A stretch of DNA of 64,000 bases from Patiria pectinifera. Taxonomy: Eukaryota > Echinodermata > Asteroidea > Valvatida > Asterinidae. Below are positions 9,607-21,948 of the stretch, one piece after another. The DNA is taken from assembly GCA_029964075.1 (NCBI GenBank), contig CM057147.1, positions 14,157,513 to 14,221,512 of the forward strand, given 5' to 3'. Under the pieces are notes generated by a model. It ran no database searches and was not told the origin of the DNA. It saw only the letters and a list, made by a program, of their open reading frames with translations. The translations under genes were made by a program, and so were the position numbers. How positions within the stretch are numbered: the first letter of the stretch is position 1; every line of letters starts with the position of its first letter.

Positions 9607-10126
9607 TTAAAGCTATAGTCCATCATTTGCAGCCATCCAAAAAGTAACTGGCGTAATTATTCTTGAAAAACAAACTTAGTTGAAAAATAGTAAGGGAACT
9701 AAACTCCCTGTGAAATTATTCTTTCTGGGAAGCTGTCATTTTAAAGTAATCAACGAAAGAAGGCTTTTCCAATGGTGCGTCTTAAGACGCACCGTAGGAA
9801 AATTTAAATTAGTAGTTCGTTTTGTTATTTGGCGAAGCGCGCGCAAGCATTTGGCACGACGCTCACCCGCGCGCGGTTGCTATAATTCGTCTGATCAGTG
9901 CGCGACGTCGCGTATAGCTGCAATTCAAAACAATTCAAAACATAATTCAGTAACTTTTGATTTGAAATTGAGACCCTAGAATGCTGTTTTTCTCGGAATT
10001 TACAGCTGAAGCTTAGCTGAAACTTCATCAGGTTAGTTGTTTAGTATCCTTCATTAGATTTTGAACACTTTTGTTGCTTCAAACGAACAAAATGCACAAA
10101 TTACAAATGATGGACTATATCTTTAA
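9607..10126 (+). mobile_element. Family A MITE, copy A2
   Basis: TTAAAGCTATAGTCCATCAT at the left and ATGATGGACTATATCTTTAA at the right. The perfect central palindrome GGTGCGTCTTAAGACGCACC is at 9774-9793. The body is collinear with A1 and A3 and shares GGCGAAGCGCGCGCAAGCAT. Confidence 0.88.
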
Positions 10127-10732
10127 GCAAAACAGACAAAGCTCACCATCATTTCAGAAAAAGACTTGATTAATTTTGTACCTCATATACAATACACAAA
10201 ATCTAATCAAATAAATTTTTAGTCTTGACCTCAATTATTAAAATCTCATTTGTTTTTGAATATCTGTATGTAATCTGGTTCCCACTCGGCTGAATTGCGT
10301 CAAATCATTTAGCATTCCATTGGCAGCTGTAAAAACGAGTTCTTCATAGTAAAACATGCATAACTTCTGATAGCATGGATCAATTTCAGTTATTCTTCCT
10401 TTTGTTCACATGAGTGGAAGAAAATGCTCGTTTAATACATGTTTCGTTGGTGTGTCAAATTTCATTGGTTTTTAAGGAGAACATGCTTAATCCAGGTCAC
10501 TTTCTTTTTGACTGACCGTGGAGTAAGAGGCTACTCGGGAAGTGACACAGAAAAGAAATAAAAAACTTGCCCTGTAAAACATTTGAAACAACAATGAATA
10601 TTCCATCTAAGTAAGCTCGTTTTAGACACTTGCAATTGTCATTTTAAAAAGAAATTTGCCCATAAAGGGAAATTTGCCAATGTTTTCTAGCATTATAAGG
10701 ACATCTCTCGGTTAGGAAATGAAGCACCTGAT

Positions 10733-11276
10733 GAAAGGGAATATACATTTGCAAACATCAAAAAAACAAAACTACCAAATCAATGTGAAATACCGTACTG
10801 GACTGTTAGTGAATGACAGTCTCAATCATTCTGTAAAATCATGGCACCTGGTGTTCTGTCATTTTCGAGAAAAGTGGTATTTTTGTATCAGTTTCTAATG
10901 CTGGTCGGCCGAACAGCTTTGGGAAAAAAAACTGGCTTTTTTTCAAATACTGCCCCCAAATTAATATTATTTAGTTATATAGGTTGCATTTGTTTGCAAT
11001 CGATTACACACCTATGAACGGGTAATGAACAAGCCAGCTAGACTGTTTCCCCAACCTTACAATTCCCTGATGTCTATAAATTGCTCTGTTTCATCTTAAG
11101 TGGGTCAGAGAACCAGACTACAGGAACATGGTTGTTTTTATTGGTTTTTCCAGCATCTTTCAAACACAAAACTTCAAACAAGTCATTTTAACAATATTTC
11201 CTATGAAATACAAACCCCCCAAATCCATCCATTTCTGAAAATTACAGCAAAAGCAAATGTTGTATATTCCCTTTAA
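10733..11276 (+). mobile_element. Family B MITE, copy B2
   Basis: The left end is slightly truncated or diverged (AAAGGGAATATACATTTGC); the right end is intact (GCAAATGTTGTATATTCCCT then TTAA). The central palindrome near 10904-10922 has decayed (GCTGGTCGGCCGAACAGC). Confidence 0.85.
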
Positions 11277-12024
11277 GCATTGCTTTTCACGCTTGTATTA
11301 GTTGTTGCTTTGCGCTCATTTCATTAAATGTTTTCCAAAAGAATTTATCTGCATGTTTTACTTTTATTTTTGAAAAAAGGGGGAAAAATAGTTCTACCTC
11401 TTTAATGTATTATATACTTTATGTTGTTGCATCAAATTAAAGAAATGTCTATAATCTGTGATGTGTAATTAGCTGGTTTAAAACTACACACATTATGAAG
11501 AATGGTTTGTAAAGATATAATCCATAATTTACGAGAAAGGTTTTCACCAAAGAGAAATATTGTCTGACGTTTGTATCATCGACATAATATCATTTTTGTA
11601 GAAATGTATTCTAGAATTTGTCTTCAAATGGAAAGTGGTTTCTTCACATTTTTTTTGTACGAAATAAACACATTGCCTCATCCTGTACGTCTTGTTTGTG
11701 TAATTTCCTGAATTAGTTTTTTTTAATCAGATATTTGTTTTCAATTATTTTGTGGAAAAACTTTGAGTGAATACATGTACTTTGATATTGAACGTATGTG
11801 TCTTTTTCTACGAAATTAAACACTCCTGAAGTTTGACTGAATTTATATAACCGTTGAGGGCGCTATACTTCACTGCCGTTCAAGACGTCAAAAATAACTT
11901 TGGTGTTTTCACCCCAATTAAAAATCATTGGTCTACGGGAAGATTTCAGGGTTTTTTTTTAGTAGTATATGCATGTACTTGTAAAGTGAAATCTCACGAA
12001 GCGTGACAGTTTTATTCTACTGTC

Positions 12025-12768
12025 CACCAGCACTAGTCCGAGTAACTTGGACCCAATAACTTATCGCCTTTTAACATTCGGACATGCCTTTGGTGTGGCG
12101 ATAGTATTGTTGATGTACGTGGCGCGGCCCCTAACGTGGCGCACTTTGATTTTCGCCTGTAGCGCCTACCTAGAGCAAAAGTTTTAACTGAAATTTCACA
12201 GAAAGTGAAATTTCATCAAGTTCTGAACACTCCTGTTCATAAATCGCGAGTTTATTTACCCGTAACAAAGTTAGGAGAAAAATTTATTTTGGCGTAATTA
12301 TCCGACTTTATTTTCAAGTGCAAAGAGAACCCTTTGAAAATGCCCCGAAAAACAAGAAAATAATTTTCTGACAAACATCTGGCTGGGTATGTTAGTAGAG
12401 ATAAATAATTATTTATCAGAATTTACCAAGTTTACAGACATTCTTAAATGTTAATTTGGAATTTTCCGAGATTTATTTAAGTGCGCCACGTTAGGGAACA
12501 CTCCGCCAATTTGTGCCCAATTTCCGGACGCCACCGTTTTTTAATTTCGGCTTGAATTTTATGAAATCGAAATTGTTCACAGAGGTTAAACTACTAGTAT
12601 TTTACTGCATGAATTTGAGGTTTGTCAACAAAGAGGTTTGGCAACACTACACAAGGAAAATCGGGTAAGCTTCGAAGTGCGCCACGTTAGGGAACACGAC
12701 TATAGTACTATCGCCAGACCATGACCGAGTGTTAAAAAGGCGATAAGTTACTCGGACTGCACCAGCAC
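12025..12768. mobile_element. MULE-like element of 726 bp with 9-bp target duplication
   Basis: CACCAGCAC occurs directly before (12025-12033) and directly after (12760-12768) an element whose ends are AGTCCGAGTAACTT and its reverse complement. The inverted ends continue imperfectly for about 60 bp and include ATAACTTATCGCC, a CGG-ACATG or CGG-TCATG segment and GGCGATAGTA. The word GTGCGCCACGTTAGGGAACA occurs at 12481 and 12676, and an inverted version (CCCCTAACGTGGCGCAC) at about 12130. A 9-bp duplication with long inverted ends fits Mutator-like elements. No transposase frame is present, so it is non-autonomous. Confidence 0.75.
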
Positions 12769-13146
12769 CAAGTTTGAATGAAGCTTTTGACTTTGAGTTT
12801 GTACCAAGTTTACCGATGAATTTTGTAAATTGGATAGAGAGGGCCTACAAATGCAATCGTTATCAATTTAAAACGGAAATTGAAACTGAAAGAGTTCATT
12901 TGGTACAATTTCCATAGAAATAAATTGCCGGCTGGCGCTCATTATTTTATCCCACACGAAGACTCGGTAACAAACTGTTCTAAGCTATAAGTTGTAGTCT
13001 TCGCTGCAACCAGTGTTTTCCGGATTCACTCTGCTAAATTGAATTCAAGAAAGTTAAAACTTTAATTATTAATACATTTCAAGATTTACGTCATAATTGT
13101 TTTTTTTTTTTTTTTTACGGCGAACTCTTATTTCCCCATCGGTTTT

Positions 13147-13175
13147 CACACCCCTCCCCCCCCCCAGGGGGAGGG
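13147..13175. repeat. C-run/G-run hairpin
   Basis: A run of about ten C followed by AGGGGGAGGGGGG forms a short, very GC-rich self-complementary tract in AT-rich sequence. A similar tract is at 63647-63679. Could form a hairpin or a G-quadruplex/i-motif; also a place where assembly errors are likely. Confidence 0.7.
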
Positions 13176-14399
13176 GGGACTTGGGTTTAATATCGAGCAC
13201 TTTCCAGACAAGTTTTGCCTCCTTCCCCGGAACCAAGAGGTAGGGTTACTCGATCTGGTATTAAAATTTTCTTTGAAAAGAAGGTGGTGCATTGGCGATA
13301 AATGTTGGCGATTTGTCATTAATTCCCATAAAGAGCTGCCAGGCTAAACTCACTGTCGGGTAATAACGGTAGCAAAGGGCGCACTCCACAAAGACATGAA
13401 CCGATCGCCCAGCTAAATCGACTCCAATCAATTTATTTTTCAATCATGAAGCTTTCCTTTTGGCAAGTCCACACACACATATCCCGGAAAGAAACGGGGG
13501 GGGGGGGACGTATCGCTATAATGCTTTTTTTTTTTTAATAGTTGGTGGGTGTTTTTGTCGGCTTTTCGGCGTGAACACAGTCACAAAGCGATCGGATTAC
13601 AAAGCGCGGAATTGAAAAGCCACAACTCGCTATCCAATTACACTGGTTGAATGCCTTCAATTCTCCTCGGCAAGAGGCTTGGAAAGATGGCACGAAGAGT
13701 AGTAAAATCTGTTTCCTGTGCTGATGTTTGAAATCTCAACGTTGTGGAGGTCAATTTAACCCCAAATAAAACATTTAGATTTTAACCCCTATAAAACTCG
13801 GCGCCAAAAAGGTATGATGTGCCTTCGTTTATCATCATTGATTCAATTTGATTTACTTGCTTCATTTGAATGTGAGAGTATTGTTGATTTACATCAGTTG
13901 AAATTAATAATGAATAATTGCTTTCAAAATTGCATTCATTACTAGGTTACCTGAACCTGAACAAAACATGTTGCCTGATGTAATTTTTATGACCAATTAA
14001 GTTGTTATTAAAAAAAATCAATATCAAAGTACAATGAACCATTGATCCACATGCTTTTAAAAACCACAATTCTGATATTTTTTTATTTGAAAACAGAATC
14101 CTTATTTCGCACAATGTTTTTGCCCTGGTTTTGACAAAGTGATGAATTACTTCATCCAGCGGTTTTCTTTGATCTCTGAAGCAGAACCATTGTCGTAATA
14201 AAAACTCAATAATTTGTGATTCTAACCGTGGGCACCGCTTCATGACATATAATAAATTATTAAGGCCACCCGGTGTCCTTTTGAAATTTATTCTGATACC
14301 TAGCTTATATAAGACAAATTTTGGTAAAAGAACAAAAAAGGGCAGGTGGAGAGAAAAAAAAATATGCCGAGTAATATAATTCGAGGGAGGTCATTGTAC

Positions 14400-14771
14400 A
14401 TGTTTTTTTGATCACCCGGCCTCGACTCGCGCATGCACAATGTGTATCAGCTCAAGTGATAAAAACGGAACACCGCATTTTGTACACACGCATTGTACAC
14501 ATATTACGTATGCATACAAACTGTATACACGTACGTACGTTCGTACACACGCCGTGTCGCCGCATCATATCAACACATAACATTTTGTAGTGAAATCGGG
14601 TAGCTGCGTTGAGAAAATGTTCCCGAAATAACTGGTTCTTCCTCCAAAATCTCCTAGTTTTCCTGCTAGCGGAAAGAAAGGGAGCGATCATCGAGGATCT
14701 ATTCTAACAGCCCGGTAGTCTCCCAACTCTTGGATATTTGTGTGCGTGCCGTGATTTTGCCGAGGAGAAAT
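14400..14771 (+). promoter_or_regulatory. Probable TMEM132 promoter and 5' UTR
   Basis: This is the stretch immediately upstream of the TMEM132 start codon. It has visibly more CpG than the flanks (for example around 14418-14440, 14530-14570 and 14680-14770) and is free of the repeat families found elsewhere. The short alternating run CGTACGTACGTTCGTAC at 14531-14547 falls inside it. No TATA box is seen at a sensible distance. A TTATATAA-like string at 14304-14311 is over 450 bp from the ATG and is probably unrelated. The start context is favourable: A at -3 and G at +4. The transcription start is not determinable from sequence alone. Confidence 0.4.
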
Positions 14772-14832
14772 ATGGCCGGGCTCGCGAGCTGGTGGTTCTT
14801 GGTCGGGGTCTTGGTATTCACCGTGCACGGAG
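14772..14832 (+). CDS. TMEM132 family protein, exon 1 (signal peptide)
   Basis: The exon encodes MAGLASWWFLVGVLVFTVHG plus the first base of a glycine codon, then a perfect donor gtgagt at 14833. The peptide is a typical secretory signal: a short N-terminus, a hydrophobic core WWFLVGVLVF, and a small residue near the likely cleavage point (TVHG|GT). ATG at 14772 is the first in-frame ATG and has a good start context. The phase-1 exit joins GT ACA GAA at 40250 to give HGGTEAKFRRSD in frame. A single signal exon followed by a very long first intron and a large second exon is what vertebrate TMEM132 genes have. The assignment rests on this phase match and gene order, because signal peptides themselves are not diagnostic. 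Confidence 0.8.
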
Positions 14833-17158
14833 GTGAGTTGTGTACCGTGTGGAGTGCGTTTGTTACGGTATGTTCAGTGGCCGTGAACACGGTGCCTAGT
14901 CGTGGTCGCTGCGTGGTAAAAGCTGAAGTCTTGTCAGCAAAGTGCCGTTTCGTGCATGGTGTGTGGGAGGCATTTCGGTTTTTGAGTTGTTCATGCATGT
15001 GTGCGTCCCTTAACATCAGGATCAGATGTCATTTGTCATGTTTGTCTGAAATACACAGCGAAAATTTAAATGTTTGAGTTGTTTTTGAAATTTGAGATGA
15101 TTTTCTGATCCGTAGTACGTTTGCAAAACAAACAAATCTGTCTGATCAATATTGGCATCAGGGCCACTTTGTTGTTAAATTCTTAACCTACTTAAAGTAA
15201 AACAAGATTTTCTATTTTTGAAAATGTTTTGATTAAGTGCAAACTAGATATTTCACACAAATGTTTTAAAAGTCATTGCATTTGTACGTAAAGGATTAGT
15301 TGACAACCAAGTAAAAACTAAAATCACATTTTTTTTCTTTTCATTTCTCACTTTTTTCATGTGAAATTTAAAGATATCCGTTATTAATCTTACAATATTT
15401 ACTTTTCAAGTACCAGCAGCATTTGACCAGTCATGCCAGTTGCCATTTGCTAAAAACATTTCATGTTTATTGAAAAGTTTATTACCTAATTTTAATACAA
15501 ATATACTGAGCAGAAATATTTTTTTACGAGAGGTGTCAAGTATCAAAATTAATTGTTGGAATAAAAACAGCTGTGCCGACTTCATCTATAGGAATAGCAC
15601 TGATAATATGTCAACATTGTTTGCCGATAGCTCAATAGCGGTATGATTAAACGTAACTTGGAGTGCACATTTTACACCTATTAAAAAAATTGTTTCACCA
15701 AATCTGGAAAAAAAGTGTTATTCCTAAACCGCCTCTACTTTTTTTATCCAAAACTATGCTGCCTTCGACTAATTTTGTTGAGGATGTATTTCACCTTTAC
15801 TTCAGTGTATGTTTGCTCAGTTTCAAATTTGTATACCCGCTTTTTCTTGTGAAGTTATTCCAAGTAATTTCCGCTGCAAAGACCATAGCGTCTTCGTGTC
15901 TAGATCCCTCCCTCAACCGTCTCCATGAAGAAAAGGATTCAGGCAATAATCTGCAGAGCATCTTGCTTCCCTGGCCAAGATTAGTGTAGTTTCTTGTTAC
16001 ATCTCTGCCCCTGACTAGTAAAGGAAAACACTTCTTGGAGTGGATTCCGGATTTGACCTTCCCCCCAGGGACTTAGAGTGGAATGTATCCATACTGGTTA
16101 TTATTTCAGGCTTGTTGTGGAACCAGTGTTCTGAGTTAGAGATCTTTGTTGTGGTTAAAGGGCATTTGTCTTCAACTATTCTTGAGAAAGTTGTCGTACA
16201 CTTTGTTTCGTAAGACACTTTTTTGGATAATTTTTTGGGCGTAGTTTGCAAACTTGCTTTGGTTTTAGACCACAGTTCTTTTTTTTTTTGGAAACTGTAC
16301 AAGTGAACTCAATGTTCAACTTCACCCAAAGTTCAATGCATAGCCGGCCTACACAGCAGAGCTAGAAATGGGCGACTGTTTCTCCATCTGGAAAGGTTTT
16401 ATACTCAATAGGAGGTATTCTAGTAATAGTGAGGTGTTGACATTCTTACAACGCAGACTTGTTCAGGAATTCGGATTCCTAAGTTACTGAAGGTTTCTTG
16501 ACTCCAGAATTCCGTGACTGAGGGTGGAATTGTGGCCAAATTGAAACTTGATAGAGTTAACCCGGTTCCACGCTTATGAGGAATTGTATCGCTAGTGTTG
16601 AAGTTAATTTTTGGATAGGCCTACGGTAAAACTAACAAAAGAGAAGAACGCATATTTTGAAATGACACATTTTTTTTGTACTCAACAGCCTTTAAATATT
16701 GTACAAGTTTGTGGATTTCCCAATGTAAACTTTCAGGATATTTAGTTTTCAAGTCTGATCAAACAACTTGGGTTGACACCCTCTGGTGGTAGAATTTTAA
16801 TGAGATTACCCTGCCTGTAATGTAAAGGGGCCCTCTGATCCGTCTTTGTAGACAAAAGAGATCTACATCCACAAGAGGAAAATCCCCTCTTGTTCGGCTG
16901 ATCAATGTGGAAATTTCCCCCCATACCGAGTTGGCTCATCCTACCCTCTTGAAGTACTTGGTATTCATTGGGTAGGATCTTGAGCCCAGGGTACTAAAGG
17001 GGTGGTAATAAATGGTTGCGAATCAATAGACTGAGTCTCAAGTACCTGACTAGAAAGGGTTGGGAGATTCACCTCACCAGAGGGGAGAAAAAGTGACCCT
17101 TCAGTGCATCAATGGTTTGGGTGGGGGATAATTTGTAAGGTTACATACAATGTGAAAA

Positions 17159-17457
17159 TTAAAGGTACTGGTAGAGTCCATCATTTGTATAATTTGTGCA
17201 TAAATTTGTGTTCGTTTGAAGCAACCAAAGTGCTCAAAATCTAAAGAAGGTTGCTGAACAACTAACCTGATGAAGATTTAGCTCAGTGTATGCTGCATGT
17301 TCCTAGAAAACAATATTCTGGGATCTCAATTTCAAATCGAAAGTTGCTGAGTCTTGTTTTGAATTGCGCCCGAATTCAGCCGATTGCAGCTACCCGAGGT
17401 CGCGCACTGAACAGATGATTTATAGTAACCGGGCGCGCATGTGCGTCTGGTCCGGCC
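17159..17457 (-). mobile_element. Family A MITE, reversed and truncated copy A4
   Basis: It starts TTAAAGGTACTGGTAGAGTC CATCATTTG and runs in reverse orientation relative to A1-A3 (AATTTGTGCATAAATTTGTG, then the CTAAAGAAGG and TTTCAAATCG segments). It breaks off near 17457, where it abuts a family C fragment without a right end. Confidence 0.75.
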
Positions 17458-17677
17458 AACCTGGGTTAAAACTCTTGCCAGGGCTCAAAACAGTAGTATT
17501 CTCGTACTAGTTAGTAACCGATAAACTTGGTTTGTACAAAACAATTGTGAAACGATGCAGGGTTGAACGCAGGGTTGAAAAATATTTTAAAAACCAAGCC
17601 CGGGCACTCGGGCAGCACTTGGTTCGCTCAGGTTTGAGTTCAACCGGGGTTGAGAGACTCTAGTACCGTATGAAAAG
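17458..17677. mobile_element. Family C MITE, right-half fragment C2
   Basis: From CCTGGGTTAAAACTCTTGCC to a decayed end CTCTAGTACCGTATGAAAAG, it is collinear with the right half of C1 (2575-2765). The left half is missing; the break coincides with the end of A4. Confidence 0.7.
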
Positions 17678-18355
17678 GCCTTTTAAGATGTGTCTTTTAA
17701 GATGCAGTGGCTTGAAATGAATGTGTGTATACATACATTGTACACTGCCAGCCACTTCCAACTGATTCAGATCACGGACCATTTAGATGCAGTCGTAGTG
17801 CAGGAATGTGGTCTGGTACCACGGGCACTGTCTGGAAATTGACACCTTTAAGGCCTCAGACTAACATGTTTGGAAGGTTAGGAAGTAAAGCTTGTGATGA
17901 GAGGGCCCTCACAGGAGTATAAGGGCTCGTACTGTGTGTGCATGAATCAAGTTGCTCTACAAGTATGTTGCCAGGATCTAGGCAAGCCCCTCAGGGGGAA
18001 CAAGTGTACAGTGAGTTATTGTGTGATTTGTGGTAGACCCATGGCTCAAAAAGAGTGGAGCCGGCCATTGCTGTATAAATTTAGTTTGTGGGTATCAAAA
18101 ATGTTGTTCTTTCAAACTTCGACATTTTCTGATTGCAAGAAGGAGGCCTGTGAATGAACAGTTCGTCTCAAGACCACTACTCACCGGTGGGAGAGGACAC
18201 ATCATATGCATGCACTGTTTCATCATAGTTACCGGTACATACCTGTACGTACGGTACCTGGAGTAAACTCTGAAAGAAATTCATTCATTTTGAATGGCTG
18301 TGCACAAAGCAGTATTGGCTATGCTTGGAGTCAGCACTTAACCCTCTTTTTTTAA

Positions 18356-18652
18356 AATTCACACTAGAAAACTCTCGGGGTTGACGCAGGGTTAAAAACA
18401 TGCGGCATTTCAAACTTGTTCAACCCCACGCCAACCCCGCGTCAACCCTGAGATTGATTTCGCACCAGGTTGAACTTGGCCGGGTTGAGATTTTCAATTC
18501 CGGTTGAAAATTTCAATCGGGTTGGCACGAAAAAAAGTGTGAAATGACGGGGGTAAACGCAGGGTTGAAAAAAGCAAAAACTCAACCCGGGGCAGCACTC
18601 GGGTTCGCCCAGGGTTGAGTTCAACCCAGGTTGAGAGGCTCTAGTGTGAAAT
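18356..18652. mobile_element. Family C MITE, copy C3
   Basis: The ends are ATTCACACTAGAAAACTCTC and CTCTAGTGTGAAAT. GGTTGA-rich and collinear with C1 but about 50 bp shorter. It supports TTCACACTAGA as the family terminus. Confidence 0.78.
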
Positions 18653-19407
18653 TTTTTAAGCCTTTTTTTGGTAACTAAACTGATTGGGAGAGAACTTGTG
18701 CACAGAGTATATAATTAGGACTTGTAAATTAATAGTTCTGAGAATCTGGATTGCAAAAAGAACTGACTAATCTTTAATCGTGTTGGAGTTTTGATTCACC
18801 TCCCTTCCTCTGTTGTGGGGGGGGGGTGTATTTTCCATTTGGTCCCTGTAGGGATGCCACAACCAGGGCAGATAAGATTTCACCGGAACTGTCAGCACAT
18901 GATTGCTTCCAGAACTCCCGATATAATGTGTGCCATGCATTCAAAGTAATGTCACCGCCGAGTATTCTAAAGGCGCATTGTGTGGATTATGTGTCTCACA
19001 GAGGTTGTTAAAATGGCTTCAGGCCTCCATGGTTTTTATCTCTGGCTTTGTTTTGAATTTGGGTGATTTATGATGAACACCCCGTTATCTGATATGTTTT
19101 TTTTTATGTAAGATGTTTTTCTCAACGTCTTCAAAATTTGACTCCCACAAGAATTGTATAGCGAGCAAGTACATGTATTATGAATATGTCTCCATAATTG
19201 TGATGATAAAACAGCTGGCTCCTTGCCAGAGACAGTGGCTCAAGCTTTTGTATGGACTTGGGCTGGGCTGTGTTTATTTGGTTTTATTAGCACATTTGCA
19301 AATTATGAAATAGTCATGGTACTGTATTATGTATGTACTCTGGTTTTTCTGACTTCTTTCAGTAATGAACATGACAAGTCGTTTACTGAATTCACAAATT
19401 TGTACCG

Positions 19408-19824
19408 CTGGGCGAGTAACTTGATTGCTCGAGTACTAGCGTGTAGTTTGTGCTACTCGTTGTTCTACTCGTGATTTTTTTTCATCTGCTTGAGAGTCGA
19501 GTACTCATCCTGGCGCAAGTAGAAGCAGGTACTCGCAAGTACCGGTAGCAATTAAGGATTTATGGTTGACGGCTCAATACGTCCCAGCTGCAAACAGGGA
19601 ATCACTCCCTCCACCTCTCTCTCCTTAGGATTCCACTCGTCCCCCCAACAAATTCAGGTAAATAACGTAGTCATTTTTCTGTTTTTATGGGAATTCGGTT
19701 TACAATGTAACTACATGTACATCGACTACTCACGATTACTCGATTGCTCACGATTACTGGACTACTCACGAGTACTTTCTTTGCGAGTACTTGAGTAGAA
19801 AAATCCACTACTCGCCCAGGCCTA
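19408..19824. mobile_element. Array of GAGTACT/ACTCG words with inverted ends (hAT-like)
   Basis: The left end CTGGGCGAGTAACTTG and the right end CTACTCGCCCAGGCCT are inverted copies. Between them, GAGTACT, TACTCG and CGATTACT words are repeated near both ends, with 150 bp of plain sequence in the middle. Ends of the CAGGCCTGGGCGAGTA type rich in short subterminal words are typical of hAT elements. No transposase frame. Confidence 0.55.
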
Positions 19825-21382
19825 ATGTTTTGCATGGCGAAGTGAACATTTTAAACAATACAATTGAAATTAAATTGTTGCATTCCGACTCAGTGTGACT
19901 ATGATTCACCACCCCTAGAAAAATAAAAAGCCAATTTTCCCCAACTTGGTTTCTTTTAACCTGAACATCCCTAAATCCATCAAAATCCACACCCCTGTTT
20001 TGGAGGATTTTGGCGGAAAAAGGATACCTACATATTGAACAAGTTGGGGATTTTGAAGGACAGTAAGCCTAGCGGTACTGCAGGATTTTGATGGATGCAG
20101 GATACCGCCATATTGAGCAGTTGGGCCTTTGATAGATTCAGGATCTCAACAGATTTACTCCCGACTAATTGGTGGATTCTGATGGACTCGCTGGCCACCA
20201 ACATTTTTATGCATGGCAAAATTGATGGATTTGGGCGGATTCAGGATACATTCCATTCTGGTAAAATACCCAAAGGGTTCTCTAGAGTGTTTAAATTAGG
20301 CTTTCAATGAATGCACCACATGCAAACTGGATTACGGAATTTAATTTTTTTGTGGTCACCGGCAGAAAAAAACAACACTTTTACTGTGTAACCAGGGTGT
20401 TGCATGTTTTTAATGCATACCGGTAGCTTGTGTTATTGATAGGAGTATCCTTTTTGCGCTGCGAACAGTTGAACACTGCTCGGTCAAATATCAGCAGGGG
20501 ACGGGTGCCAAAGCTGACACGGTCACCAGCTGAGAGGCTGGTACTCTGACACCTTTCCAGACACGAAAAAATGTGACAGACCTGATTTTACTCTTTTCTT
20601 TTTTTTTCTTTTTTTTTGGTGGTCCACACTTTTTGAACTCGTCATGGAAAGGCACCAGGGTATGATCCGTTTGTGGCTTTTGACACCCCCAATGCATCAT
20701 ATTTTTTTCTTTTTAGTGGTTGTTTGAGTTGTTTGTCAACGAATGATTTGGCCAGTATTGTGCTGCAGTATGATAAGAAAAGGGCATTCAGACAGCTCGG
20801 GCACCTGAAAAGATACATAGGTTTTTATGTGAACGGCTTGCCAGATCGTTCAGAAGATTGCCTGAAGCATACTAACCAATTTCCAAAATTGTTGCATTCG
20901 CACAATCAAGGAAATAGTTCGCATGATTGAGGAAATAGTCGGCATGATTTAGCCACTGGAATAATTTTTGTCGCTTACGGGGCTTATTAGATGTGCATTA
21001 ATCTTTAAAAACACAATTGAATGTTTTTGGAATTCTATTCAACAACGAAATGTTAGAAAATGGGCCACCTGTATTACTAAATTGCCAATTTGTTCTATGA
21101 TACCACCAGTATGCTGATACATGTGTACTGCAGTAATTTATTGTCTATTTGGCCATGACTGGGCCATAGTCAGACTCCATGGCCATGGTTCTGTACAATT
21201 TGTGTGTGTACATGTAGCCTTGGTCCAGTAAATAAGCATGAAATCAAAATCATTTAAGCTATCGGTAATCTTTAACCTTCCCCTTTAAGTTTAATTCAAA
21301 CTGTGGGCTGTGAAGCAATGTACCGGTAGGCCTATCGATAGGATGTTTTAATATAATTTTCATGACTTGATTATCATTGCAT

Positions 21383-21948
21383 CTTACATGTAAGCACCAT
21401 CGATTATCAGAATTTTCAATAATTGATGTATATCAGAAATCCAGTATCGAAAATATTTGATATATTGAAATCCCATGTAAGTAAAAGTTAAAGACCATAA
21501 AGATGACACTTTGATTTCAAAAAGAAAAAAAAAACAATTTAAAGTCCCAATTTTCACGGCTTTCTCTAGAGCCTATTGCTTAAACTTTTTAAAACAAATC
21601 TCAGCACTGACACTTTGCCCAGAACAGGCAGTTTCTTTTGAGGTTTTACATTGAGGAGACCGCGCATTCCAGCGAACGCAGAGCACAAAGCGACGCCGCT
21701 GGCATTTCACGATGTTTTTATTTTGAGGCACTTGCACAAGTTGCCGCCGAGTTTTATTTTATTAAACAGCGAACATTAAACACAAAGTAAAAGCACAACA
21801 ATCTGACGACAATCTGACACATTTTCGATATTTTCGATACCATTCCTCAATATCGAAAATTTCGATGTGATTCAAAAATTGCTATCGGCGATATCGATAT
21901 CAGAATAATATCGAGTAATATCGATATATCGACCGTGCTTACTGTAAG
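21383..21948. mobile_element. Family G element, complete copy G1
   Basis: TAAGCACCATCGAT at the left (21391) is inverted as ATCGACCGTGCTTA at the right. Both ends contain many ATCGATAT/ATATCGA words. The 400-bp interior includes CCAGCGAACGCAGAGCACAA and is shared with G2. Subterminal palindromic ATCGAT words suggest a hAT-like non-autonomous element; an exact target duplication is not visible. Confidence 0.6.

Larger units (their letters stand above)
2352..14399. other. AACS-TMEM132 intergenic region
   Basis: No protein gene is recognised apart from the candidate exon at 7225. The repeats here are listed separately. Stretches in which I see nothing beyond unique AT-rich sequence are 3301-4148, 4683-6075, 6223-6801, 8275-9606, 10127-10732, 11277-12024 and 12769-14399 (the last includes a C/G hairpin at 13147 and a G-run at 13496-13508). 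A conserved regulatory element could be hidden in these; sequence alone does not show one. Confidence 0.8.

Noticed and set aside
16015-16302. 95-codon minus-strand open frame in TMEM132 intron 1.
   Set aside because: No recognised domain, no splice-site support and composition as in the flanks. Frames of this length are expected by chance at this density.
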